Below are positions 12,900 to 24,284 of a stretch of DNA of 64,000 nt, piece after piece. The position numbers and the translations under genes were made by a program. The notes below the pieces were generated by a model. That model was not told where the DNA came from and ran no database searches. It saw only the letters and a list, made by a program, of their open reading frames with translations. Positions within the stretch are counted from its first letter, which is position 1. Each line of letters starts with the position of its first letter. The stretch covers positions 496,001 through 560,000 of the forward strand of contig JAIWND010000012.1 in the NCBI GenBank assembly GCA_025330725.1, written 5' to 3'. Source of the stretch: Chlamydoabsidia padenii (taxonomy: Eukaryota; Mucoromycota; Mucoromycetes; Mucorales; Cunninghamellaceae).

Positions 12900-14255
12900 T
12901 TACAAAGACAGAGAAGAGGATTGCATAGAAATCAACCATTCGGAGCCATGATCCAAAGCCAAAGAGAAGAGACGGCGAGAAGGTAATCCGGACCATTCCA
13001 ACCAAGAGAATACACGATTCAATTCAGATCTTGTCTTTGTTTCCGCCACCAAGCACCGCAAGGCCAATTCGGATGTTTCCAACCAAAAGGAAGAATGTCG
13101 AGCCAATTGATAGTATTGTAAAGTCAATACCATGACTACCGCCAAGTAATGTGCGAGCATCATCAAGCCTTGTTCTGCTGCATCCCATAAAGCCTGTTGT
13201 AGTCGTTGGAGAGTATCTTTAAGTTTATAACTGGAGGATCGTAAGAGTTGAGAGAGTCGATACAAAGAGTGGAAGTGCGAAAGAGGAGAAAATGTTGTTT
13301 TATTTCTCCTCCTTGTTGTTGTTTCATCAAAGGATGATGATGATGATATAGATGATCTTGATGATGAGGAGTAGAATGATGATTGTAATCTGGACCCTTT
13401 TTCATTGCTGTAATGCATTGTGGATGGTCGCATGACACAAACAATATCTTGAGTGCTTGTGACAACCGTGGTAAAATGATATAGTGTATCGTGATCAGCA
13501 TCGTCCTTCTCCATGATTGTTGTTACCAAGAATGTATCCTTTTCGGGTAATGATTTAGTTGCATATTTGTTATTGTTGTAAAAGATACTGGAAAGGTCGC
13601 ATCGAAGATCAAATGAGATGGAGGTAAATTCAGTGTCATCATCATCATCATCAACATCAACATCGCTATTTTCATCTTGGTCAATGTCCTGCTGATATCT
13701 TGTCACCTGCCGTAATTTGCTACAAAGGGTCGGAATATCGTCATTGTGTATAAATCGCATTAAAGGATGCCCGATCATCTTGGAGCAAGGAGTGTGTAGT
13801 GAAGAAAAGACGGATTGAATGACACCATAAGGATTGAGTCGTAATATAATGGTTGGCATGGTATTGCTGTAAGAAGAAGAACCAAGGGAGGAATCCATCA
13901 TCATGCTGTTAAAGAAGAATCCATCGTTGTTGTTGTTATTACCGCAGAGTTGTTCCAATACCGAAATATCCGCACAAAGAATCGTCGTCGTCGTCTGGTC
14001 ATTGTTCGCATGTTCACAGGTCAATAGTCGTTTTTGTCGTTGTCGTCCATTTTTGCTGTTTAAGGTGACCAAGGTTGTAAAACAAAGTTGTTGATCTTGT
14101 TTGCTTGGCCAGCGTGTACCTGTAGGATCTTGTTGGTCGAGTAGTGTAATAATACTGTTGGAGGCATGTGTAATGGTACGAGTGGCAGAGTCAATAGTTA
14201 AAGTGGAAGCATAGTTGTATAAGGGACAATGCGTCAAGGTATGTGTTGCCTGCAT
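12900..14255 (-). CDS. PAS-domain protein with a C-terminal hydrophobic helix
   Basis: A single exon encodes 451 residues. The region reading PTIILRLNPYGVIQSVFSS, followed by IGHPLMRFIHNDDIPTLCSKL, is a PAS fold of the type found in fungal light or signalling proteins. A second sensor-like block precedes it (residues 15-100). An acidic Asp run and a Ser/Arg-rich linker follow, then a helical tail containing LMMLAHYLAVVMVLTL, possibly one membrane-associated helix. No zinc finger, kinase or Cys of a LOV photocycle (GRNCRFLQ) is visible, so this is not a white-collar photoreceptor by itself. Similar stand-alone PAS proteins are common in Mucoromycota. The ligand and partners are unknown. Confidence 0.65.
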   Translation of the reverse strand: MQATHTLTHCPLYNYASTLTIDSATRTITHASNSIITLLDQQDPTGTRWPSKQDQQLCFTTLVTLNSKNGRQRQKRLLTCEHANNDQTTTTILCADISVLEQLCGNNNNNDGFFFNSMMMDSSLGSSSYSNTMPTIILRLNPYGVIQSVFSSLHTPCSKMIGHPLMRFIHNDDIPTLCSKLRQVTRYQQDIDQDENSDVDVDDDDDDTEFTSISFDLRCDLSSIFYNNNKYATKSLPEKDTFLVTTIMEKDDADHDTLYHFTTVVTSTQDIVCVMRPSTMHYSNEKGSRLQSSFYSSSSRSSISSSSSFDETTTRRRNKTTFSPLSHFHSLYRLSQLLRSSSYKLKDTLQRLQQALWDAAEQGLMMLAHYLAVVMVLTLQYYQLARHSSFWLETSELALRCLVAETKTRSELNRVFSWLEWSGLPSRRLFSLALDHGSEWLISMQSSSLSL

Positions 14256-14292
14256 CTAGATTTAAAAAAGTAAAAAAGTAAAAAGAAAAGGG

Positions 14293-14322
<30 letters not shown>
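14293..14322. repeat. A30 homopolymer
   Basis: An uninterrupted run of about 30 A lies upstream of the PAS-protein start, in its 5' region. Confidence 0.9.
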
Positions 14323-14324
<2 letters not shown>

Positions 14325-14536
14325 TTTTAAAACAAAAAGTTTATCCCTTTATATATGTTTCATACCCCGCTTGACCCCACATACATCATCGGAAAGATAA
14401 TAGGATAATAAAGACATCTGATTGGTCCCAATCATCGCACATTTTTTTATTGTCAGTCAGTCAAATTATGTAAATATAGTATAGTTTGGTAAAAGGGGGA
14501 TTGGGGGGGGAAGAGGGAGAAAGATAGACCTAATAC

Positions 14537-16951
14537 CTATTTATCGTCATCGACTAGGTCACAGGTCTTCTTTGTTGAAGCACCTTTTTTTTTCATATGA
14601 GGATCCAAAATAAGAATGGGTTAAATGTTCAGCTTCTTTCCATTAAATAGCCACCCCCAACACAAAAATGTATGATCATCATTACCTTTATTAGTTGTAG
14701 ATTGAGCCACCATTTCTTTTTTTCTTGCATAAGAGTGAATAGGTGGATAGATTGGGATCATCATTGTTGTTGTAGGAAAAATGGAATTCGAAGGTTCCAT
14801 GCAAGGGACTGTAGATCCACCAAGAGTTGGAAAAACGTAGACGCCCGCATGTGGATACATTTGGTAATAGGGATCGTACGACCATTGTTGCCAATTGGTG
14901 TTCGGATACCAATAACAAGCACCACCAAATGTTGGGTCGATAGGATGATGATAGGTCACAAGTTCATTTCCTGCATAAATTATAATATATGAGTTGCCTT
15001 CCTTATTATTGTCATTGTCCGTCTTACCTTGATTTCCAATTACTACATTTCTGGCCTAAAAAAGAATTAATCAAACCAAAATGTTATTTATGTAGACGGG
15101 AAGACAAGAACTTACCATTTGAGAATAATACTGAGGGACGTGGGTACCTACTTGTTTGTTCTTTTTTGTCGCCCCACCAGAAAAAGTACTGTTAGTTGCT
15201 GAATCAGTATCACCTCGATAATGTCGATATCCATAAGCTGTCTTGCGAATGTCAGATGCTGCCATTCCAAGACCAGGAGGATGAGGTTGAGGGTAATACA
15301 CAGGTGTAGTATGAGGTAAAGGCCATTGTTTTGTCGTCAAGTATTGTTTTGTCTTTTTAACCTTGCGATGAGAGACCCGAAGAATATGACCATGCCAAAG
15401 TCGACCATTCTATAATGTAAAAAGACATTGAGTGGCCGACTTTTTTTTCCCCTTTTTTTCTATTTTTCAAATCCCGATTTTCAAATCCCGTGTCTTTTTT
15501 TACCTCTGTTTGCATGGCTCTAGTTGCACTATCAACTGATGTATATTTGACAAACCCAAAAGTTACATGATATCGTGGATCGGATTTCTTGATAATGGTG
15601 CAGTGTTCAATGTTTCCATACACCTGGAATTGATCTTTGAGTTCATGTTGTGAGATAGTCTTGTCCAGATTACCCACAAAGAGACAAGACCTGTCATATT
15701 TTAGTGAGTCTTCCATTGCAGGAGGGTTGTTTATATTAAAGCACCATTCCACCGTCCATTCATTCTTGATAGCAATTAAATGAGTATTCTATTAAAACAA
15801 GTAATAAAAAATAAAAGAAGAAGAAGAAGAGAGAGAGATGAGTTGGATTTCGTGAGAAGGATTGAATTCATGCAATTACCAAGAAGGCTTGAATAGCATC
15901 TTCTCTATAAAAGAATTTGACATAGGCACAAAAGGTACCATCATCATTTTGACCCGTTTGAATATCTTCGATTTGACCATAGTTAGAGAGTTCATCCTCA
16001 ATTTTCTATAATCGTAAAAAAAATGCATGATGAGTCGGGCGGTGTTTGAAAACCGCATTGTTTCAGTTTATACCTTTTCAATCAGAGGAGCATGAAGAGA
16101 AGACAAATACAAGGTACGATTGACTTTAGCTTTTTCACATCGAATTCTTCGCCCATTAAGAAGAGCACCAGGACTTTGTTCCAGGGCTTGTTTTGCATGA
16201 CTTGTTCTCTATATGAATATATAAAAGGAGAAGGATGAGTATATACTTTGTTTCATTGTCGTCTTTTTTTTTTTGACTTGCTTCAAATTGTACAAAAGCA
16301 TAGGGTCTATTCAACCAGTCTCTGAACACCTTGACACTAATTATATCACCATACTTTACAAAACAGTTGTATACTGATAGGTGTAGTTCTTCATCAGACT
16401 TGATCTTGTTCAGACTAACCGATATAAAAAAAAGGGGGGGAGAAAGATTATGTTAAATGAGGATCTTTTGTTTTTATGAATAAATACCTTGCCACAAAGA
16501 TACATGCTAAAGGACTACCACGCATGTCCAGATCATCATCATCATACACGCCTTCTATCTTGTCATCCATCAATAGTTTGATTTTAGAGAGTATTGGACT
16601 AGTGGGACAGGACAGATAAGGGGAGTTTGGTACTAGAGTATTGCCTTGTAATCCACCAAGATCATCATCCATAGTTGATGCTACATAGAAAAATAATAAG
16701 ATTAATAAAAATGTATACGTCAGTAGCATAAACAAGATTATATTTCTTTCATAGGGAGGGGAAAAAAGTCATTTACCTGATTCATCCATAGAGTAACATT
16801 TTCTTTCTATCGCAGGCACCAAGTCAACAGCAGATAAGAGACCTTTCACATTTTTTGTTGATGTTGATGCTTTTGCAAGATCTTGAGAGTCTTCCCACCA
16901 TGTATTGTCGCCTCCATCAACAGGAATGTTTGATAACAATGGATGTTCCAT
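14537..16951 (-). CDS. RNA-binding protein with three RRM domains
   Basis: Ten exons join to 566 residues. RRM1 spans CIFVAR to YAFVQFE, RRM2 starts at RTLYLSSL and includes GTFCAYVKFFY, and RRM3 has the clear RNP2 CLFVGNLD and RNP1 TFGFVKYT. A Tyr/Pro-rich tail follows (YYPQPHPPGLGM; QMYPHAGVYVFP). The layout recalls the Crp79/Meu5-type mRNA-binding proteins of fission yeast; that comparison is inference from architecture. The intron after FVQFE needs a GC donor (starts at 16281, GCAAGT), since no GT donor keeps the frame. The 3' end is ambiguous: splicing 14686 to 14583 gives an end CDLVDDDK at 14537, while reading through ends at 14621. The start is shared with a divergent gene 311 bp away. 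Confidence 0.8.
15463..15490 (+). promoter_or_regulatory. Two tandem TTTCAAATCCCG elements in an intron
   Basis: Two exact copies of the recurrent core lie head to tail, 14 bp apart, inside the intron between exons 6 and 7 of the RRM gene. Another degenerate copy (GGCGGTGTTTGAAAA) lies in the same gene's intron at 16038-16052. Confidence 0.5.
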
Positions 16952-17262
16952 GTTGATATCTTTTGTTTAATACGAAGGGCAATAAAAGAATAGACCAACG
17001 ATAGTTATATTATATATCACTATTTTGAGACCGGAGAAAGCGTATAGAACGATATCCCAGAATGAGAGAGTATTAACGAAAAGAAAGAAAGAAATATCGA
17101 CTTTCTAGTCCCGCCGTCTTTTAATAATTAGCATGAATTTGCACAAAGGTGGCTTTGTCGGGATTTGAAATTCATAAGGTCTAAGAATAAAAAAGAAAAG
17201 AAAAAAAAAAGTGCGCGCATCTCTTTTTTCACTTTGTTCCCTTTTTAATCGACTTGGTCTTG
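16952..17262. other. Divergent promoter, RRM gene / PEHE-like gene
   Basis: This 311-bp intergenic region carries TGTCGGGATTTGAAATT near its middle (17157-17173). No coding sequence is seen. Confidence 0.6.
17157..17173 (+). promoter_or_regulatory. CGGGATTTGAAA element in a divergent promoter
   Basis: This copy of the recurrent motif lies about 95 bp upstream of the start at 17263 and 206 bp upstream of the start at 16951. Confidence 0.5.
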
Positions 17263-18345
17263 ATGACTGAAGAACGCCATAAACGTGCTTTGCCTGTAAG
17301 ACATTCCTTCCTCACTGATGCTGTAAGTACTGTATTGGATTCACAATCAGGCAAGTTGATATCCTCAGTAATGACCATCACTCTTTGTACTAACCTTTTT
17401 GTATCTTTGTAATAGTCCAAGTCCCTCAAATTGACGGTCGAACCATCCTCAAACTAGATCAAGACATCTCTTCTTGCGATATACATCCTGAACCATCAAA
17501 CACCAGCTCTACTTTTGATTTACCTCAGCCTATCTTTCGAATCCTTCCACAACGGCGGTCTATCAAGAAAAAGGTAACATCTCACCAATACATATAAAGG
17601 ATCCCGACAATAACCTCTTTTTTGAAATGATCCTCAGAACAGTGTCGCCATATCCGATGACTATTACCTTGCACGACATCGCAAACATGAAATGGAGGAA
17701 AAGAAGCAAAAGAATCGAGAAAAGGAACGACTGGAACACGAATTCTATCAACAAAAGCAACTAGTGGAACGACTCACGACACTGGATAAAAGCACACTCC
17801 TTTCCATCGTCTCGTCCATCACCAAAGACCATCACTCAACCATGCCACCTGCCGATCTGGATAGACTTCACCAGACACTATTACAAGATGCTCGGGAACA
17901 ACTGTATCGATATGAAAAGTTGGGACTAGGACGGAAAAGAGGTCAAGGATTTACTGTATCAGCACAAATGATCACCACTGATCGTAGTCATTCTCCACCA
18001 CTATCAAATTCGAAATACTCTACCATCAAAATACCAGCATCATTATCATCATCATCACATACAACCACAAGGAAACCGATATCCATCAAAACAGAAACAT
18101 CAGCAACTATGGACAATAATAGTAATCATCATAATAATAGGAAACTAACAAAGGAAGCTTCTGTACTTGCTCACTTTCAATCACATGGACATCGATCTGC
18201 GGGTGCTGGTAAACGGAAAAGTCTACGAACAGCCATTGCTTTTGGTGAAAAGATCCCGACAATGAACGATACTGAATTCGAACTACCTTTGGATCTTTTT
18301 GGTGATATGATGGACAAACGACGATTGGCGGCTTCTTTACCATAG
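17263..18345 (+). CDS. PEHE/SAS4-like nuclear protein (putative MYST HAT subunit)
   Basis: Three exons (17263-17350, 17416-17573, 17638-18345) join to 317 residues. The centre reads PQPIFRILPQRR, then SDDYYLARHRKHEMEEKKQK and a long charged helix. That pattern (acidic SDD, an aromatic, RHxKxExxEKxxK) matches the PEHE region of MSL1/KANSL1 and the SAS4-type region of fungal proteins that hold MYST-family acetyltransferases. The tail is Ser/His/Asn-rich. The assignment is by motif only. The first junction requires a GC-AG intron (donor TCAG|GCAAGT at 17351); other donors put the second exon out of frame. Without that intron the protein would stop early. It diverges from the RRM gene. Confidence 0.5.
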
Positions 18346-18616
18346 CTCCCCTCCCCTTCCTCTCCTTTACATGTAATATAAACACTATTCCCCCTCCCCT
18401 TACTCTTCACTCTTTGTTAATAGTATTAGTTAGTTACACTTTATTAATAAAAACTTACCTTTTTTTTAGGCTTCATATAACAACAAATGGAGTTTTTTTT
18501 TTAAAAAAAAAAATTGTGGGTGAATAAAATAGGTATGGGTTTTTTATTGTAGAGGGTTATAAAAAAAAAGAGTATATACGGAAGACAGAGATGGTAAACA
18601 ATCATGTAATTGATAA

Positions 18617-18655
<39 letters not shown>

Positions 18656-18732
18656 TAGTGGGATATAATATAAGTTGGGTTAAAAAAAAAAGTGTATGCA
18701 TGTGTATGGGTAAAAGAGACAGAGTGACCCGA
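18346..18732. other. Convergent 3' region with a TA microsatellite
   Basis: This holds 3' UTRs of the two converging genes, AATAAAAA signals near 18445, and a TA run at about 18621-18652. Nothing coding is seen. Confidence 0.6.
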
Positions 18733-20110
18733 TCAAGTCAAAAGAGGAGCGCGTTCACCTTGATCATCTTGTCTTCTCGAGAATCGTTGACGAATACCAC
18801 CAAAGATACTGGAGAAGACACCATTGAATAAGAAGACACCAATTACCAAAACAACAAAACCAACAAGTTGAGTCCAAGAGAAAGTATCACAACCATAATG
18901 CACGGCAATCACCCAGATAAGTGTGGTTCTACAAGAAAAAGAAAAAGAGAGTTGCATATTAGATGAATGTCCGCCCATCTCTAAGCCCACATTTCTAATT
19001 TACCTGACAGCATCCAATACACTTCGTCCTGGGATCCCCACTGTGGTACTGACAGCCAATCCAAAAAAGTTAAAGACGGCGACTAAGAAGGATAACAACA
19101 AGGCGGATTGCCAGAGTGCATCATGATCAATTAATTGAGACACACCCGTCTTGATATCAAACACCGACCCAGCCGTGGTAGTAAAAGGACTAAAAGCAGC
19201 GACAATCAAAGCCAAACCAACAAGTACAGTACCAAAGACACCTTCAATCCCCATAGCACGAACAGGATCCATTTGATATCTATCCATCAAGTGTTCTTCC
19301 AGGATGAATTGACACGCGACAAAGACTTGAGAGAAGAGAAGGAACAGAGGACCCAACCAATTGTCATCGTCTAAACTAGTAGCATGATAAGCAATGATAC
19401 CAATCCCAGTTAATACCGTAATCACCGATACCCATTCGTGACCTAAGAATCGTCGAGAGAGGAATAAAAAGCTAAAGACAGCCGAGAATCCAACAATACT
19501 GCTTCGGACCATTTGGAAGACAGAAGGTGTACTGTAGATCAAACCAAAGTTAAGCATCTATATAAAAAATAAAAATAAAAAATAAAGTGAGAGAGTTGTT
19601 GTGTGTAACAAGAAGGAGTGTCACCAGGGTGGTAAAAACTTACTGTGGTTGAAATAAGATCGCATGCACTGGGGATAACAAACCAGACACCAGACCAAAA
19701 CCATGAAGTACGTTGACTAGTCCAATCCGTTTCATCCTGTTGTTGCCGATTCACTTGTACAGAATCCAATAGAGATCGATCCAACCAAGAAGATGCTTTA
19801 CTGACCACTTGAATACCAAAGATACAGATGATTTCACCCAAAAAGATCATCACCGTTTGTAGGAGAGGTTGAGCAAACTTTTGCCCTTGATCATCCACCA
19901 CTTGATGATCTTGGAAACTAAGGATTAATGGTATCGATACGCCTAGAGGGGAGCAACCAAAGGTCTAGTTAGTAAGTAACCCTGTCACCACGTAAGCCCC
20001 CTTTTTGTTTCTTCTGTGCCAGTTGGTTTCTTCATCTAGTTGTTTTTTTTTATTTTTTTACCTGAGATCAATAAACCAATGACAAGGAATGCAGTGTAGA
20101 CTACTGACAT
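18733..20110 (-). CDS. SLC35F6-like multi-pass transporter
   Basis: Four exons (20062-20110, 19644-19942, 19004-19557, 18733-18928) join to 365 residues. About nine or ten hydrophobic segments are spread along the protein, starting at the N-terminus (VVYTAFLVIGLLIS). The segments PSACDLISTT followed by MLNFGLIYSTPSVFQMVRSS and ILEEHLMDRYQMDP fit the SLC35F6/C2orf18 branch of the drug/metabolite transporter superfamily, related to nucleotide-sugar transporters. The C-terminus reads RAPLLT, a dileucine-like sorting signal pointing to endo-lysosomal or vacuolar membranes, as known for SLC35F6. The substrate is unknown. Confidence 0.8.
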
Positions 20111-20475
20111 GGTGACAAGTAGTTCTTCAAATATTAAAAAGATGAATGTGTGAGAGAAAAAAAATTAGAGAAAGAGAAAGAGAGAGCGGGGAAAAAAGTT
20201 GCAATTTTTATTTACGGCAAAAATTTAACTCCGCCGACGACAGATCCCACCAAGAAGGGCAATGTAAATTACACAAAGACAAGTCTAAAATGACTTTATA
20301 CAGTACTAAAGCCGTAATCATAAGGAAGGGTAGGACAAGAGAAGCATATTTTATTTGGATAGTTTGTTAAAAAATAAAAAAGACATAAATCACCCAGGAA
20401 GGGAATATGAAGGGGAGTAAGTTGGGTTTTGAATTTTATATACAGAGTGAAATATGGCTAAACTAAATAATACAA
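20111..20475. other. Intergenic, promoter of transporter and 3' end of ISU1
   Basis: This stretch is A/G-rich near 20150-20190 and otherwise unremarkable. No coding signal is seen. Confidence 0.5.
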
Positions 20476-21076
20476 TTAAGCAGTAGTAGCAGGACGTCGT
20501 GATCTGTAATCCTTGATAGCAGATTTGATAGCATCTTCAGCAAGCACTACAAGTAAAATAGAGAAAAGAAGAATGAGTGTTATGAATGGGAATGAAGAAG
20601 ATGGGGTTACAACTTACTTGAGCAATGTAGTTTGACAGGCGGCAAACAGAGTTCCTTGGCAATTTCTGTATTCTTGATTTGTCCTGCTTCATCCAATGTC
20701 ATACCCCGGACACGTTCTGTCATAAAGCTGCTGGAAGCAATAGCTGAGCCACATCCAAACGTCTTGAATTTCACATCGACAATTCTACCTGTTGCATCGT
20801 CCACCTTGATTTGTAACTTCATGACATCCCCACAAGCAGGTGCACCTACAAGTCCAGTTCCAATATCAGTGCTATTTTTGGGGAAGGAGCCTACATTACG
20901 AGGTCTTTCATAATGATCAATAACCTATATAAAGATGGAGATAATAGTTAATAATGACTTGTTACCACACTAATGATTATATATTTTACCTTTTCATGAT
21001 AAAACCGACTTTGTGTTAAGGGTCTTTGAAAAAGACAAGTAGATTTCTTAAGTGAGTTTAAACTAGTTCGTAACAT
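20476..21076 (-). CDS. ISU1: Mitochondrial Fe-S cluster scaffold ISU1/IscU
   Basis: Three exons (20990-21076, 20618-20924, 20476-20546) join to 154 residues. The first 22-25 residues are a basic, Ser-rich mitochondrial presequence, followed by FYHEKVIDHYERPRNVGSF, the classic IscU start. The three cluster-ligand Cys lie in GAPACGDVMKL, FGCGSAIASSS and KLHCSMLAEDA; the Asp of CGD is present too. LPPVK is the Hsp70/Ssq1 recognition motif. It assembles 2Fe-2S clusters with Nfs1-Isd11 and frataxin in the matrix. All key residues are intact. Confidence 0.96.
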
Positions 21077-21501
21077 TGTTCAATTATAACGTAGGTAAAG
21101 TATTTGAAGAAAGAAGAAGAAGGAAGAAAATAAACGAAATCCCCCAACCTCGATTTATAAAACGGAAAATTGAAACCCCGGTGGTATCAGATTAAAAGAT
21201 GATTGACCAACCACATCTTACCTCGGTATCTGATCAACTTGTTTAGTCAGATTGGAACATGACCGAGTGAGGGGAGACTCGGTCAAGGTCAGGTATACTC
21301 CGAAATCAGATATGCCCTATGAACAAAGGCATGACACATTTTTAAGCAAAGTACTACAACAAATGGCGGGATTTACATATTACACCCTTCATATGCCGCT
21401 TTTAACCCCGATTAAATCAAACAAGAGACAAAGTCAATGCGTAAAAAAAAAGTATGATATCTTTATTTAAAGAGAGTCAATCAAGCTAATTATAATTCTA
21501 T
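21077..21501. other. Intergenic between ISU1 and eL33
   Basis: One recurrent-motif copy (GGCGGGATTTACAT) lies at 21365-21378, and the minus-strand 3' end of eL33 begins near 21460. No gene is seen. Confidence 0.5.
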
Positions 21502-22121
21502 TTAGATGTTGGAAGGATAAAGCATCTACAGAAAAAGAGAAAAAGAGTTAGATATTTCTCCCCCCCTTTTTTTTTTAACCAATCGGACTTACAATACGGA
21601 CAGTAGCACCGAAGGACTTGGGAGGCAAGTTGTTGCGGAAACGAGCCTTGACCACACCGTTGGTACCGTGAGTACGAGCAATACGACCCCAGATGACACG
21701 AACCTTGGAACCATTGACTTCACGCTTGGCACGGTAGACATAAGCAATACGCTTACCGAGGTAGAATTGAGCATCCTTGGTGGTTTGAACACCTTCGACT
21801 TGGATAAGAGAGGTATTGGGGTTTTGGTTGCGCTTGGCACGTTCGTAACCTAAAACGCGACCCTTGCTGTAAAGACTAGAAGGAAGCGATAGAAGGAAAA
21901 AAAAATCGAGTTAGAGTTGATTATCGTTTTGGCTTTATAGATCAAGACAATGGTGTATGTATATAGTTGACAGGAGTGGACATTTATGTTCTTCTTTTGG
22001 TCCGATCCATCCATCCATCCATCCATCCATCTATTCATCTATCCATCCATCCAATCGTCTATCCATTCCATTGTTGTGTAATCTATTGTCGTTCTTTTTG
22101 ATTTAGTTACCGGTCAGACAT
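21502..22121 (-). CDS. 60S ribosomal protein eL33 (L35A)
   Basis: Three exons (22111-22121, 21593-21875, 21502-21525) join to 105 residues, normal for the family. The sequence runs [20 protein letters not shown], then [25 protein letters not shown] and [15 protein letters not shown], ending MLYPSNI. These are signature blocks of eL33. It is a structural component of the large subunit. Exon 1 holds only MSD and part of an Arg codon. The long first intron carries CCAT repeats (22004-22068) that read (GGAT)n on the sense strand. The last exon is only 24 nt. Confidence 0.97.
22004..22068 (-). repeat. (GGAT)n tract in eL33 intron 1
   Basis: This is the longest of the three intronic tetranucleotide tracts: CCAT/CTAT units on the plus strand, GGAT/GATA on the sense strand of eL33. 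Confidence 0.9.
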
Positions 22122-22730
22122 AGCAAAAAGAAAGAGGAAGGACTGATAAGGTTGATCCAAGCTCAGATTCTTTTTTAATTTTTACCCCTTATCCACTTTA
22201 ATTTTCAAATTCCGCTCCTCCTGTGCCTTTATGGGATTCATGCTATTACCATGATTCGAATACATACACAGAAACCATCTTCTCGAAAGATAATTGTTGT
22301 TTTGATTAATAGAAGCGGATTTGCTATTGTGGTTTGAAGGTCATGTTCAGGTTGGTCTTTGCTGGTTGTGGTACTGGGTTCCTAATGATTGACACTTGGA
22401 GGTAGTACCGAGAGAATGGAGTGGGGAGGAAAAACCTTGCTATCATATTGTCGTTAGCGATAGAGGAATTATTGTCTGGTAAAGGTCATGTTATAGTTAT
22501 GTGAGTAGGGATAAAGAAAACTGGCTTTCCTTTTTATTTTTTTTTGCAACGAAATCATTTTCAAATCCCGCTCAGAACTGGCAGACAGCATAAATTGAAG
22601 CCCTAATCATTTTCTTTTTTCTTCCTTTCTTTCTCCACTCCCCATTACTTTTTTTTTATCCTTCATTTGCTCTGTCCTGTTACCTTTTTGCTCTTGTTGA
22701 CTTGGCTTTACTTCATTCCTCTGTTTGAAA
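22122..22730. other. Divergent promoter, eL33 / SM-ATX gene
   Basis: An exact TTTTCAAATCCCGC element lies at 22557-22570, about 160 bp before the start at 22731. A degenerate TTTTCAAATTCCGC lies at 22202-22215, about 80 bp from the eL33 start. No coding sequence is seen. Confidence 0.55.
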
Positions 22731-24284
22731 ATGACCACTGGCGAATTAACACGATCTTTTTCGAAAAAGAGGCATGTGCAATAATCTCTCATGACACAAA
22801 GATCACTCACCTTTCTTTCTTCTTCTTCTCTCCCTTTTATTTAGCCATAGTCATTCCAAAAACAACAAAAACAGGCAGGAAAGAAGTCAAACGACTTGCA
22901 AGTCTTACAATAATCACTGGAACAAACACAACACCACTGGCTCTAAAAACACTGATCAAGACGACATCACAGATCTCCCAAACAATGACTTCCTTCACCT
23001 GTGTTATACTCTGGTTGTAAGTAACATGACAAAAAAATAAAAATAAAAAATAAAAAGTGGTAGACTTTGTTAACCTACTTTTTATATACATACATAGGGA
23101 AGCTATATTCACGCTACTCTCAAGGACGGTACCTGGATCAAAGGTTATCTTCATACTACTTTTATGAATAATGACCGCTTGGAAATTGTATTGAAACATG
23201 CTTGTGGAATCAAGAACAACGAATTGACTATTATGGGTACCTTGGTTATCGCAAGTGGTGATTTGGTCAACATCTGTACTGCTGATTTCAAATTCAACAA
23301 TGATCAAGGTAAGGCAAGTAACAATATATCTTTGTTTACTAACCTTTGTATTGCTCCTTCTCAAAAAAGAACAAATAGGGATGGAAAGGAATCTTGTATA
23401 CTTGAACATGACAAACTCATACTGGGATCCCACTCTCTATGGAAATGATAAAGTAAGTAAACTAAAAGGGACAATGAACCTTTTTGTTTTATAACCATTA
23501 TCTTGTACTTTAATTGATTATAGAATTCGGTTATTACTGCTTCCACCTCTTATCAAGATAACAACAACATGGAAATTCCTGTATATCAACCTTGGGCTTG
23601 CTCATACCTGTATCCTATCGATTATACCAGCACCCACATTTACAGTAATGGAACCTGGTTTCCTCTCCCTGGAAAGGTAAAGATTGAAGACAGAATGCAC
23701 CAAAAACATCAATATCGATCAAATAATGGTGGGAAACGCAAGGTGGATCGAAGGAAGAGAAAGCCTTCCACTAAGACTCCATTTAAATTCAACATTGACG
23801 CAAAAGAATTTATACCTTTGGGGGATCATACTCTGGTAAGATAAATACTCACTATTCACACCTCATGTCGTATACTGGATGAACCCTCCAACTTTTTATT
23901 TTTTTTAATAGGGCACAAACGGCACCATATCCTCTTTAGCTTCTTCTGGCCAACAAGCTATTTACGACTGGATCTCCTCACCATTCAACAAGTCAAATGA
24001 TGAAATACCGAAAAACATTGGTATGTAAGTCATAACTTGACTTTGTTTTAAATACTGACCCTATGTTATATATATGTATAGATCCTATCTGGCCTTATGG
24101 AAGCATACCCTATCGAAATCTCTTCCATCTTTTCCCTGGTTGGCCTGTGAATTGTTATCATCCCAACAATTTAATGGTAAGTATAAAATAAAAGTTGCTG
24201 TTAATACTTACAAGTTATTCTTTCACATAGTATGTGCCTGTGTATCCCAATTCAACGATGATGATAACGATGTCAAATCAATAA
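22731..24284 (+). CDS. Ataxin-2-like SM-ATX protein with a PAM2 motif
   Basis: Eight exons join to 358 residues. A Lys/Asn/Ser-rich start precedes an Lsm-like block: LVGSYIHATLKDGTWIKGYL, RLEIVLKHACGI, TLVIASGDLVNICTADF. This is the SM-ATX pattern of ataxin-2/Pbp1. Further on, FKFNIDAKEFIPLG matches the PAM2 consensus (N-x-x-A-x-E-F-x-P) that binds the MLLE domain of poly(A)-binding protein. The C-terminus is Pro/Tyr-rich. A role in mRNP or stress-granule biology is inferred. I cannot see a standard LsmAD domain, and the protein is short for the family, so it is divergent. The first intron appears to use a GC donor (AG|GCATGT at 22772), less secure than the other cases; the first 14 codons are therefore tentative. 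Confidence 0.65.
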
